From Kibdelosporangium philippinense (GTDB lineage: Bacteria > Actinomycetota > Actinomycetes > Mycobacteriales > Pseudonocardiaceae), in the NCBI RefSeq assembly GCF_021390435.2, contig NZ_JAJVCN010000001.1, forward strand, positions 3,720,001 to 3,784,000: 64,000 bases of DNA. The letters run 5' to 3'. Shown here piece after piece: positions 56,268-64,000 of the stretch (position 1 is the first letter of the stretch; the number at the start of each line of letters is the position of its first letter). The position numbers were made by a program, and so were the translations under genes. The notes beneath the pieces were generated by a model, which was not told the origin of the DNA, did not search any database, and saw nothing but the letters and a program-made list of their open reading frames with translations.

Positions 56268-57487
56268 GATGCGCCCTTCGGATGGGTTTCGTACATGCGG
56301 ACAGCCACGACAAGACCGGAGGCCGCGGTGATGGCGGCGACACCCCACACTGCGGCGCGCAAGCCCCACAGATCAGCGACGACGCCGGAAACAATGGCGC
56401 CGACAGCGAAACCGCCATCACGCCATAGCCGGTATACCCCGACCGCGCGGGCGCGCCAGGACGGGTGGGCGACGTCGCCGATCACGGCGAGCAGCGTCGG
56501 ATAGACCATGGCAGTGCCCGCGCCGAGCAGCACAGTCGCGATCGCCCAAAGACCGAACGTGTCGGCAAGAGCGATCAACGCGAGAGCGGCGCCCTGAGTG
56601 AGCATGCCCGTGGTGATCAGGTGTTTGCGCCCCCACCGGTCGGATAGCGGTCCAGTCACGAGTTGCCCGAGCCCCCACACTGCCGGGTACAGCGCGGTGA
56701 GGATGCCCATGTCCGTAATGGACAGTCCGGCTGTGACGAACAGGATGGGGAACAGACCCATCGCCAGGCCATCGTTGAGGTTGTTGACCATTCCGGCCTG
56801 GCTGGCCGCGGACAACGCGGGTTCGCGCAAGCTGGTGTAACCAACGATCTCGCGATTGGTCATGTCAGCGCCAGTGGCATGGCCGCGGGCTTCGAGTCGT
56901 GCATGCTCGCGCGTCTCACGCACGAAGAACACGGTCAGCCCGAGACCGAGCGCGACATAGGCGGCGCCAAGGAGGAACGGCGCTGGCCGCAGGCCGTAGC
57001 GGGCGGCGAGATAGCCCGTGGCCGCGGCAGTGATCGCGACGGCGGCGTACCCGGCGGCTTCGTTGAGGCCCATCGCGAGGCCGCGGCGGTCCGGTCCGGC
57101 GAGGTCGATCTTCATGATGACAGTCGTGGACCAGGTCAGTCCCTGGTTGATGCCGAGCAGCACGTTGGCGGCGACGATCCAGCCCCAGTTCGGCGCCCAG
57201 ATCAGCATCAATGGCACCGGGATCGCGACCAGCCAGCCCACCAGCAGCACGGGTTTGCGGCCGTAGCGGTCCGACCAAGTACCGGCGAAGTAGTTGGTCG
57301 CAGCCTTGGTGATGCCGAACGCGAGCACGTAGGTCAACAGCCCGGTATAGGCGGTCAGCTGGAACGTCTGCTCCGCCAGCAGCGGCAGGACGTTGCGTTC
57401 CTGCCCAAGCACTCCGCCGACGAGCGCGTTGACCGCGACCAGAAGACTGAACTGGGCAAGATTCGCCCGCAGCCCCAATGTGGTCAT
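56264..57487 (-). CDS. MFS transporter of the sulfur operon
   Basis: The 407-residue protein has 12 spans with the MFS motif TWSDRYGRKPVLLVGW between spans 2 and 3 and GPLSDRWGRKHLIT in the second half. ATGA overlaps couple it to the upstream gene and GTGA to the downstream one. The substrate is unknown; context suggests a sulfur compound. Confidence 0.88.
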   Translation of the reverse strand: MTTLGLRANLAQFSLLVAVNALVGGVLGQERNVLPLLAEQTFQLTAYTGLLTYVLAFGITKAATNYFAGTWSDRYGRKPVLLVGWLVAIPVPLMLIWAPNWGWIVAANVLLGINQGLTWSTTVIMKIDLAGPDRRGLAMGLNEAAGYAAVAITAAATGYLAARYGLRPAPFLLGAAYVALGLGLTVFFVRETREHARLEARGHATGADMTNREIVGYTSLREPALSAASQAGMVNNLNDGLAMGLFPILFVTAGLSITDMGILTALYPAVWGLGQLVTGPLSDRWGRKHLITTGMLTQGAALALIALADTFGLWAIATVLLGAGTAMVYPTLLAVIGDVAHPSWRARAVGVYRLWRDGGFAVGAIVSGVVADLWGLRAAVWGVAAITAASGLVVAVRMYETHPKGAS

Positions 57488-58842
57488 ACGCCGGTTTCCA
57501 GGGAACGACCGGTCACGCGCGCCCAGTCGTCAGGACCGCCTTCAAGCACCGCGAGGTCGCGATGTCCGGCCTGTTCGAGCAGGCTGGCCGCGCCCATGGC
57601 GCGCTCGCCGTGCCCGCACATCACCACCGTGGGCTCGCGCGTCAACTCCTCGGCACGGTCGGCGACCTCGCCGAGTTCGATGTGGACGGCACCGGGAAGG
57701 TGGCCACCGGCGAATTCCGCTGTCTGCCGGATATCCAGCACCTGCTCGCCGTTCATCTCCTCCGCGTGCACAAGACGCGTGCTGGCCATGGGGTGTCCGG
57801 CGGCAATCCACGCATCCAGCCCACCAGCCACCTCCCCCGCGAGGTTGGAGTAGCCGATCTTGGCCGCCTGCCACGCCACCTCGGCCGGATCTTGACCAGC
57901 CCCACGCAGAACGATCAACGGGCGGTCGTGCGGAGCGAGCCACCCCAGCCAGGAGGCGAACACGGGCCGCAGCGGGATGGAGATCGCGCCGGGCACGTGC
58001 GCGGCGGCGAACTCCGGCACCGGGCGGACGTCGACCATGCGCGCGCCCTCAGCCAGCAGCGCGCGCGCCGCAGCGACGTCCAACGCACGCAACGCAGGGT
58101 CTTCGAACACGTCCGGGCCTTGACGATTCACTCCACCCAGCCGCAGGAAGTACGGCGGGAAACTGCCAAGCGAACCCAGCAGCGCGTCGACGAAAGCATC
58201 CTCACTGTCCGCGCGCAGCAAGGGGTTGGTGGCCTTCTCCCGCCCGATGGTGCTGGTGCGATCGGCACCGGGAGGAGCCGAGCAGAACGACCCGGCGCCG
58301 TGCGTCGGCCACACCTCGACCTCGTCCGCCAGCATGGAAAGTCGTTGCAAGGAAGCGTATTGCTGACGTGCGAGCTCCTCGGTCCGGTCCAGGGAAACAA
58401 GATCGGTGCGGGCGGCGCCACCCACGATCAGCGACCCACCAGTGAAGACTCCGACCGGTGTCTGGCCGTCCAGCAAGAGGAACGACACGTGTTCATGGGT
58501 GTGCCCCGGCGTGGCCAGAACCCGCAGCCGCAGCCCGCCAAGGTCGACCTCGTCCTCGTCCCGTAGCCCGGTATGCGCGAACTCACGGTGCCCAGCCGCC
58601 GACGCCAGGATCTGGGTGCCTTCGGTCGAAGCGAGCTGACGCGCGCCGGAGAGGAAATCGGCGTGCAGGTGCGTGTCGGCCGCGAACGCCAGTTTCAGTC
58701 CTCGCCGCCGCGCGACCTCCCGCGTGGCACGCAAGTCAACGCTAACGTCGACCACCAGCGCCCGCCCATCACCCAGGTCCACCAGGTACGCGGAATTGCC
58801 CAGCCCCTCGTCGACGAGCGGAACAAGATCAACGGCAGCCAT
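57484..58842 (-). CDS. Metallo-beta-lactamase-fold protein with two rhodanese domains
   Basis: The 452-residue protein has an MBL domain with THLHADFLSGAR (HxHxD), ATPGHTHEH and further ligands, like persulfide dioxygenases of the ETHE1/CstB type. Two rhodanese domains follow; the first lacks the active Cys (IVLRGAGQD), the second has it in TVVMCGHGERA. It should oxidise or move persulfide sulfur. First gene of the operon, divergent from the ArsR-rhodanese gene. Confidence 0.9.
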   Translation of the reverse strand: MAAVDLVPLVDEGLGNSAYLVDLGDGRALVVDVSVDLRATREVARRRGLKLAFAADTHLHADFLSGARQLASTEGTQILASAAGHREFAHTGLRDEDEVDLGGLRLRVLATPGHTHEHVSFLLLDGQTPVGVFTGGSLIVGGAARTDLVSLDRTEELARQQYASLQRLSMLADEVEVWPTHGAGSFCSAPPGADRTSTIGREKATNPLLRADSEDAFVDALLGSLGSFPPYFLRLGGVNRQGPDVFEDPALRALDVAAARALLAEGARMVDVRPVPEFAAAHVPGAISIPLRPVFASWLGWLAPHDRPLIVLRGAGQDPAEVAWQAAKIGYSNLAGEVAGGLDAWIAAGHPMASTRLVHAEEMNGEQVLDIRQTAEFAGGHLPGAVHIELGEVADRAEELTREPTVVMCGHGERAMGAASLLEQAGHRDLAVLEGGPDDWARVTGRSLETGV

Positions 58843-58897
58843 CGGTCAGCCTCCTCGCATCCCGTCCTACACTATTCCACAGATGATTGGAGAAGTA

Positions 58898-59551
58898 ATG
58901 GGTAGCCGAGACGCGAAGACAGCATTGTTCGACCAGTTCGCACGCGTGGGCAAGGCCCTGGCCAGCGGAAAGCGGCTGGAACTGCTGGATCTCCTCGCAC
59001 AGGGCGAACGCACGGTCGACGCGCTGGCGAAAGCCGCCGATCTCGGATTGACCACGGCCTCATCGCACCTGCAGACACTCAAGCAGGCCAACCTGGTCGC
59101 TACGCGCCGGGAAGGCACCAAGATCTTCTACCGCCTCGCCGGTGCGGATGTCGCTGCCCTGTACGCGCTCGTCCGTACGGTCGCCCACGATCACCTGCCG
59201 GACGTCGAAGCGGCCCGCACCGCCTACCTCGGCCAGGACACCGAGCAGGTGACCCGAACCGAACTGCTGCGCCGCGCCGAATCGGGCGAGGTGGTCGTGC
59301 TCGACGTCCGCCCGCACGAGGAATACCAGGCCGGGCACATCCCCGGCGCGATCTCCATCCCGGTCGAGGAACTGGCCGACCGGCTCGCCGAGATCCCAGC
59401 CGATCAGGAGATCGTCGCGTACTGCCGCGGCGCGTACTGCGTGTTCGCCTACAACGCGGTCCGCCTGCTCACCGCCGCAGGCCGACCGGCCGTACGGTTG
59501 GCCGACGGCATGCTCGAATGGCGCCTCGCCGACCTGCCAGTAGCCACCTGA
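58898..59551 (+). CDS. ArsR-family regulator fused to rhodanese
   Basis: ATG 58898 has GGAG five bases upstream. Residues 1-95 form an ArsR winged helix (LTTASSHLQTLKQANLVATR), residues 115-217 a rhodanese domain with Cys in EIVAYCRGAYCVFAY. Such fusions sense sulfane sulfur and control persulfide-detoxifying genes. The 55-bp space to the divergent MBL gene has a weak TTCCA/TGGA dyad at 58875. Confidence 0.9.
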   Translation: MGSRDAKTALFDQFARVGKALASGKRLELLDLLAQGERTVDALAKAADLGLTTASSHLQTLKQANLVATRREGTKIFYRLAGADVAALYALVRTVAHDHLPDVEAARTAYLGQDTEQVTRTELLRRAESGEVVVLDVRPHEEYQAGHIPGAISIPVEELADRLAEIPADQEIVAYCRGAYCVFAYNAVRLLTAAGRPAVRLADGMLEWRLADLPVAT

Positions 59552-59623
59552 CCGAATTTTCTCAGCGCAGGTGTCAGATCCGGCGTACCGGTGTTCGTCT
59601 TCTGGGTAAGGAGGTGTTCGAGC

Positions 59624-60030
59624 ATGAAGTACGTGCTGATGTTCTGCGAGACCCGAACAGTGGGAGAAAGCCTGGGAAGCGATGGATCAGGCCGAGCGCG
59701 AGGCCGGATTCGCCAAGGTACAGGACTGGCTGACCCAATACGCCGACAAGATCACGCACAACCGCAAGCTCGCCAGTGCACAGACCGCGACCACTGTGCG
59801 ACTCAGTGATGGTGGCGACCCGATCGTCATCGGGGGTGTTCCCGAGCGTCCGGACGCGTGGTTGTTCACCGTGGCCAGGCGCCGTGGCCTGGACGTGCTG
59901 CGCCGTGAGGCCCGCTATCGCGACAAGCTCGCCCAGTTGCAGTGGCCGGTGGCGCCCGAGCCGGACGACCGCAGCCGAACGCATCGGCCGCGCCATCGCA
60001 GGCATCATCGAAGCCGCACGCATCGACTAG
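59624..60030 (+). pseudogene. YCII-domain gene fused by deletion to a sigma-factor fragment
   Basis: MKYVLMFCE starts at 59624 with a good AAGGAGG; a shift near 59650 leads to EKAWEAMDQAEREAGFAKVQ, a YCII (DGPF) protein. Directly after IVIGG the sequence becomes PDAWLFTVARRRGLDVLRRE, which belongs to an ECF sigma factor of the type usually encoded next to YCII genes. So a deletion joined the two neighbours. Neither can work. Confidence 0.75.
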
Positions 60031-60085
60031 TCCGCAGGTACTGCTCGGTACATCGGCGCCACAGATCCTTGACTCGGGCAAACTT

Positions 60086-60118
60086 ACTCAATTATCATTG
60101 AGTCAATGAACATTGAGT
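60086..60118 (+). promoter_or_regulatory. ArsR operator overlapping the start of the ArsR-ArsC gene
   Basis: ACTCAAT-tatc-ATTGAGT (60086-60103) is a perfect dyad, and a third half-site ATTGAGT (60112-60118) lies just inside the gene. No Shine-Dalgarno sequence is seen, and TTATCAT could be a -10 box, so the mRNA may be leaderless. Confidence 0.75.
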
Positions 60119-60789
60119 GGTCTCCGGGGCTAGTAGAGCGAGCGCGGCTGCACGCAGCGCTCGGCGAACCGGCTCGGCTGGCGATTGTGGACCTGCTCGC
60201 GCTGGGCGACGCATCGCCAAGCGAGCTGGGACAAGCACTGGGGCTGCCGAGCAATCTGCTGGCCCATCACGTGAAAACACTGGAACAGGCCGGCGCCGTG
60301 GAACGATCCCGGTCCGAGGGCGATCACCGTCGGACGTATCTACGGCTTCGTGTTCTTCATGACCTGGCACCCACCGGCGCTCGAGAAGCGTCACGAGTGG
60401 TGTTCGTCTGCACGCACAACTCCGCGCGTTCGCAACTCGCCGCAGCGTTGTGGACACGACGTAGTCACGTCCCCGCGGCTTCCGCCGGGACCGCCCCCAC
60501 CAGCCGAATACACCCGCTGACGGTGGCGACGGCACGCGACCACGGGTTGTCGCTGGCCAGGGCTCGCACCGCGCACGTCAACGACGTGCTCCGCCCGGAC
60601 GACCTGGTGGTAGCGGTCTGCGACAACGCACACGAAGAACTCACCGACGGGCAACGGCTGCATTGGTCGGTCCCTGATCCTGCCAAGCCTGGCACCGGCG
60701 AGGCCTTCGAACGCGCCTTCCACGACCTTGCCGAGCGCGTCGAGCGGCTCGCACCCGCAGTACACCCCTTGGGAGACGACGATGACTGA
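60106..60789 (+). CDS. ArsR-ArsC fusion: arsenic repressor plus arsenate-reductase-like phosphatase domain
   Basis: Residues 1-85 are an ArsR winged helix (SNLLAHHVKTLEQAGAVERS). Residues 97-227 are a low-molecular-weight phosphatase-type ArsC with the loop VFVCTHNSARSQLAA (C-x5-R) and the general acid in HWSVPDPAKPGTG. One protein therefore senses As(III) and may reduce As(V). The stop overlaps the next ATG (ATGACTGA). Confidence 0.9.
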   Translation: MNIEWSPGLVERARLHAALGEPARLAIVDLLALGDASPSELGQALGLPSNLLAHHVKTLEQAGAVERSRSEGDHRRTYLRLRVLHDLAPTGAREASRVVFVCTHNSARSQLAAALWTRRSHVPAASAGTAPTSRIHPLTVATARDHGLSLARARTAHVNDVLRPDDLVVAVCDNAHEELTDGQRLHWSVPDPAKPGTGEAFERAFHDLAERVERLAPAVHPLGDDDD

Positions 60790-61429
60790 GACCCATGACC
60801 TGAGCATCGATCAACGCCTCGCCCTGCGCACCGCCGCCAGCCGACTGCGCGAACAGTTCAACGGCGTGTTCGGTGCGGAGACCATCGAACTGTTCCTGCA
60901 CTCCAGCTACGACCAGTTCGCCTCGCGCAGCACCATCCCCAACTTCCTGCCCCTGCTGGCCGAACGGTTCGCCCGGCAACGCCTGCAAGCACTGGCCAAA
61001 GTGGAAGGACACATCCAGGACGGCAAACCGATCGTGCTGTTCCTGTGCGTGCACAACGCCGGACGCAGCCAGATGGCCCTCGGCCTCTTCCAACACCTGG
61101 CCGGCGACGGCGCAGTCGCCTGGTCGGGCGGTTCCGAACCTGGCTACGAGATCAACCCATCGGCGATCGCGGCGATGACCGAACGCGGGATCGACATCTC
61201 CAAGGAATTTCCCAAGCCCTGGACACAGGAGATCGTGCAAGCCGCGGACGTCGTGATCACGATGGGCTGCGGCGACGCCTGCCCGGTCTTCCCCGGCAAG
61301 CGCTACCTCGACTGGCAACTCGACGACCCAGCGGGCAAGAGCGTCGAGGACGTTCGCCCGGTGCGCGACGAGATCGAACGCCGTGTCCGCACCCTGCTCG
61401 AGGAGCTGAATGTCCCCGCGCTCCACTGA
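60782..61429 (+). CDS. arsC: Arsenate reductase with N-terminal helical domain
   Basis: The 215-residue protein has a three-helix N-terminus (RLREQFNGVFGAETIELFLH) and a phosphatase-type ArsC domain with LFLCVHNAGRSQMALG and ITMGCGDACPVFPGKRYLDW. The form with the helical domain is found in actinobacteria and works with mycothiol/mycoredoxin. It is coupled to the ArsR-ArsC fusion and overlaps the aquaporin gene by 20 bases. Confidence 0.92.
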   Translation: MTETHDLSIDQRLALRTAASRLREQFNGVFGAETIELFLHSSYDQFASRSTIPNFLPLLAERFARQRLQALAKVEGHIQDGKPIVLFLCVHNAGRSQMALGLFQHLAGDGAVAWSGGSEPGYEINPSAIAAMTERGIDISKEFPKPWTQEIVQAADVVITMGCGDACPVFPGKRYLDWQLDDPAGKSVEDVRPVRDEIERRVRTLLEELNVPALH

Positions 61430-62132
61430 GCCGCTGGCCCGCCCGGTCCTTGCCGAGTTGCTGGGCAGCACGCTGCTCACCGCGGTCGTGATCGGGTCAG
61501 GTATCGCCGCGCAACGCCTGTCCCCCAACGATGTCGGCCTGCAACTGCTGGAAAACGCCGCCGCCACCGCAGCCGGGCTGTACGCGTTGATCCTGATCTT
61601 CGGCCCGGTCAGCGGTGCACACTTCAACCCCGTCGTGACCTTGGTCGACGCCGTGCTCGGCGGCTCATCCTGGCGCCGCTTCGCGGCCTACGTCCCAGCG
61701 CAGATCGTCGGGTGCATCGCGGGTGCGGTGCTGGCCAACGTACTGTTCTCCACCGACCCCGTCAGCATCAGTACCACCGAACGCGCCACGTTCGCGCACG
61801 GTGTTTCCGAGGTCGTCGCCACCGTTGGCCTGTTGCTGGTGATCTTCTCGCTGGTCCGCACGGGCCGCGCCGATCGAGCGCCGGCCGCGGTCGGCGCGTA
61901 CATCGGCGCGGCGTACTTCTTCACCAGTTCGACCAGCTTCGCCAACCCCGCGATCAGCATCGGCCGGATCTTCAGCGACACCTTCGCCGGCATCGCCCCG
62001 TCCTCGGTGCCTGTCTTCATGCTCGCCCAATTCGTCGGAACGGGCGTCGCGATCGGACTGGTACGAGTGCTGTATCCCAATAGCAGAGCCGATACAGCGA
62101 GTTCTAGCCCGCAGCGCCAACCGACAAAGTGA
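61410..62132 (+). CDS. Aquaporin-family channel of the ars operon
   Basis: The 240-residue protein has six spans with the two pore loops GAHFNPVVTLVD (NPV) and TSFANPAISIGRIF (NPA). In other ars operons an aquaglyceroporin (AqpS) lets As(III) leave the cell down its gradient. No ArsB or Acr3 pump is visible in the window. Its end overlaps the convergent flavoprotein gene by 29 bases. Confidence 0.88.
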   Translation: MSPRSTEPLARPVLAELLGSTLLTAVVIGSGIAAQRLSPNDVGLQLLENAAATAAGLYALILIFGPVSGAHFNPVVTLVDAVLGGSSWRRFAAYVPAQIVGCIAGAVLANVLFSTDPVSISTTERATFAHGVSEVVATVGLLLVIFSLVRTGRADRAPAAVGAYIGAAYFFTSSTSFANPAISIGRIFSDTFAGIAPSSVPVFMLAQFVGTGVAIGLVRVLYPNSRADTASSSPQRQPTK

Positions 62133-63420
62133 TCGGTTGCGCGCCAACCGGGCCACAGCAACCGCCGCGAGCGTTCCCGGCAGGCTGGTCGAACACGCCA
62201 GCCCCGCCACACACACCGGTCTCTGGTAGCACCAACTCCACGCGCTCCGCCGAAGCCTGATCACCCGCGATCGCCGCGACAACGCTGCGTACCTGCTCGT
62301 AGCCAGTCATCGCAAGGAAGGTCGGCGCCCGGCCATAGCTCTTCATCCCAACCAGGAACACATTCGGCTCCGGATGGCTGAGCTCCTTGACACCGTGCGG
62401 GTACACCGTGCCGCACGAATGCACGTTCGGGTCGATCAACGGCGCCAGCGCGACAGGCGCCTGCAACGTCGCGTCCAACTCCAGCCGCAACTCTGAAAGC
62501 CACGACAAGTCCGGTCGGAATCCAGTCAGGACAACGACTTCGTCCACTGGATCAAGCCGATGCCCGTCCTGCGAGGTCAACACCAGGCCAGCCGCTGACT
62601 GCTCCACCTTGTCCGTCCGGAAGCCCGTCACCGTCTCGACATAGCCAGCGCGAGCCTGCGCTTGGGCCAGCTGCCCCAAGGCACCACGCGCCGGAAGCTG
62701 ATCCGCATCCCCGCCGCCGAACACGTTCCCCACCGCACCACGTCGCAACAACCACACAACCTTCGTTTCCGGCTCCTGCTCCGCCAGCTGACCCAATGTC
62801 ACCAGTGCGGTGAGCGCCGAATGCCCGCTGCCCGCGACAGCGATCCGCTTGCCCGCATACCGCGCGCGGACATCCACATCGGACAGATCCGGCACTCGAT
62901 ACGTGATCCGCTCCGCCGCCGCGGCCTCGCCCACCGCAGGCAGACCATCGCCACCCAACGGATTCGGCGTCGACCACGTCCCCGACGCATCGATCACCGC
63001 GCGAGCGGAGATCCGCTCGTCGCCCGCGTGCACGGTCAACGGCTCGGTATCCCGGCCCGCATCCACCACCCGGTCACGACCCCGCCGCGCAACACCGGTG
63101 ACGAGGGTGTCGAACCGCACCCGGTCGCCCAAGGCCTTGGCCAACGGCTGCAGGTACAACTCCGCCCACTCCCGACCCGTCGGATAGCGCTCCGGATCCG
63201 GACGCTGCCAGCCAGTGGACTCCAACAGCCGGGCAGCCGCCGGGTCGACCAACTCTGACCAGGACGAGAACAACCGAACGTGACGCCACTGAGCCACGGC
63301 GGCGCCCGCGACCGGCCCTGCTTCCAGTACCAACGATTCCAACCCGCGCTCGGCAAGATGCGCCGCCGCAGCCAAACCAGCAGGCCCAGCCCCCACAACC
63401 ACCACCGGCAAGTGCTCCAC
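62104..63420 (-). CDS. FAD/NAD(P)-dependent oxidoreductase, ArsO-like
   Basis: The 438-residue protein has the FAD motif VVVVGAGPAGLAAAAHLAER and a second dinucleotide motif KRIAVAGSGHSALTALV, like flavin monooxygenases. It ends Cys-rich (GVCGGAG, GGCCGPVG), which might bind arsenic. ArsO-like flavoproteins occur in actinobacterial ars loci. It is divergent from the ArsR-GNAT gene. Confidence 0.82.
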   Translation of the reverse strand: MEHLPVVVVGAGPAGLAAAAHLAERGLESLVLEAGPVAGAAVAQWRHVRLFSSWSELVDPAAARLLESTGWQRPDPERYPTGREWAELYLQPLAKALGDRVRFDTLVTGVARRGRDRVVDAGRDTEPLTVHAGDERISARAVIDASGTWSTPNPLGGDGLPAVGEAAAAERITYRVPDLSDVDVRARYAGKRIAVAGSGHSALTALVTLGQLAEQEPETKVVWLLRRGAVGNVFGGGDADQLPARGALGQLAQAQARAGYVETVTGFRTDKVEQSAAGLVLTSQDGHRLDPVDEVVVLTGFRPDLSWLSELRLELDATLQAPVALAPLIDPNVHSCGTVYPHGVKELSHPEPNVFLVGMKSYGRAPTFLAMTGYEQVRSVVAAIAGDQASAERVELVLPETGVCGGAGVFDQPAGNARGGCCGPVGAQPITLSVGAAG

Positions 63421-63445
63421 GAGAACCTCCTTTTATCGACGAACA

Positions 63446-63507
63446 TCGATACAACGACGCAATGTATCGACCGGGGTCGATTGACGCAACCATCGATCAC
63501 CATCGAT
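63446..63507. promoter_or_regulatory. Operator cluster between flavoprotein and ArsR-GNAT genes
   Basis: TCGATAC (63446) and GTATCGA (63464) form a dyad with an 11-bp spacer; ATCGAT occurs again at 63492 and 63502, ten bases apart. The ArsR domain protein encoded next door is the likely ligand. Confidence 0.6.
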
Positions 63508-63516
63508 ACTGAGCGC

Positions 63517-64000
63517 ATGACGACGCTGGAAGTCCCGGTGCTGCCTGAGCAGGAAGCCACCACCTACGCCAGTTGGTTCGCCTGCCTGGCCGAGCCGACC
63601 CGAGTTCGGCTACTGCACACAGTGGCGACTTCGGCAGGGGCCGTGACCGTCGGCGACCTGACCGAGGCGTTGGGTATCAGCCAGTCGACTTGCTCGCATC
63701 ACGTGCGCAAGCTCGCCGAAGTCGGCTTCCTGCAGATCCGCAAAGCGGGCACGGCCACCCTGATCTCGGTCAACCCTGCCTGCTGCACCGGGCTGCCCCA
63801 CGCGGCCGACGCGGTGATGGGCATCCTCGCGCCACGCCCGTGCTGCCCGACCGATGTCCCCGCAGACGTCACCATCCGGGCGCTCCAACCGTCAGACTGG
63901 GCCGCGGTACGTCGCATCTACGCCGAAGGCATCGCCACCGGCAACGCGACCTTCGAAACTGATGTCCCCAGCCGAAAATCCCTGGAAGCAAAATGGTTGC
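63517..64000 (+). CDS. ArsR fused to a GNAT acetyltransferase (ArsN-like), cut by window edge
   Basis: From ATG 63517 the frame stays open to the edge. Residues 1-90 are an ArsR winged helix (ISQSTCSHHVRKLAEVGFLQ), followed by Cys pairs NPACCTG and PRPCCPTD that can bind As(III). From about residue 120 a GNAT domain begins (WAAVRRIYAEGIATGNATFE), like the ArsN1 acetyltransferases that inactivate arsinothricin or phosphinothricin. The rest lies outside the window. Confidence 0.87.
   Translation, partial: MTTLEVPVLPEQEATTYASWFACLAEPTRVRLLHTVATSAGAVTVGDLTEALGISQSTCSHHVRKLAEVGFLQIRKAGTATLISVNPACCTGLPHAADAVMGILAPRPCCPTDVPADVTIRALQPSDWAAVRRIYAEGIATGNATFETDVPSRKSLEAKWL

Noticed and set aside
1..64000. 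tRNA, rRNA or replication origin
   Set aside because: No cloverleaf, ribosomal RNA sequence, or DnaA-box cluster was noticed on reading, though a covariance search was not possible.

Overview
The window is high-GC DNA with GTG/TTG starts, mycothiol-era actinobacterial gene families (DUF3152, DUF6153, RipA-like NlpC/P60, VanW/YoaR-like, aa3 oxidase subunit I, Kdp with a separate short KdpF) and no tRNA or rRNA. Gene content points to an actinomycete, most likely Pseudonocardiales (Amycolatopsis/Kibdelosporangium/Lentzea type); that placement is inference.

Layout. (1) 1-13 kb is an insertion-sequence-rich accessory strip: an IS630 transposase with an A7 frameshift site, a Nudix gene cut by an IS5-type element with a 3-bp target duplication, decayed genes, and two different IS1380-type elements. 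The second IS1380 splits a TPR-CHAT protease gene that follows a short unrecognised partner gene; removing the IS and one copy of its target duplication restores one 947-residue reading frame. (2) 13-31 kb is an ion-homeostasis block: CorA, two APC-type permeases (one KimA-like), PhoU, the full kdpFABC-kdpD-kdpE operon with extra 27- and 34-residue membrane peptides, a degenerate SDR, and a CPA1 antiporter. Direct repeats of TTGACG with an 11-bp period lie in three of its promoter regions and are candidate KdpE sites. (3) 31-42 kb holds a TetR regulator with three palindromic operators, a serine hydrolase, a truncated cyclodipeptide synthase, a copper-type operon (DUF6153, TauE-cupredoxin, HMA, MerR), a Tat-exported PHP phosphoesterase, CopD and RF3 fragments joined at a deletion scar, a BlaI/M56 pair and ctaD. 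(4) 42-44 kb is a gene graveyard (poly-amino-acid synthetase-like NRPS, LuxR-LAL and cysteine-synthase fragments). (5) 44-55 kb contains metal transport (CDF, CtpG-like P-type ATPase with CmtR-like repressor), cell-wall proteins (VanW-like, RipA-like endopeptidase), a DUF3152 protease-like protein, TauE/SafE, and a MerR operon with YnfA. (6) 55-59.6 kb is a sulfur module: MBL-rhodanese, MFS, cysteine desulfurase and a broken cystathionine synthase in one translationally coupled operon, divergent from an ArsR-rhodanese regulator. (7) 60 kb to the end is an arsenic locus with ArsR-ArsC and ArsR-GNAT fusions, a second ArsC, an aquaporin and a flavoprotein, running off the right edge.

How it fits together: the live genes are mostly stress, metal, potassium and envelope functions with their own local regulators. 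Between them sit at least ten broken genes, often with convergent truncated pieces meeting at one point, so this looks like a chromosomal arm region that keeps receiving and losing genes. The best candidates for something new are the split TPR-CHAT two-gene system, the putative KdpE direct-repeat regulon with its twin micro-peptides, and a WCTA-N7-TAGW motif shared by the BlaI locus, ctaD, copD and two cell-wall genes.
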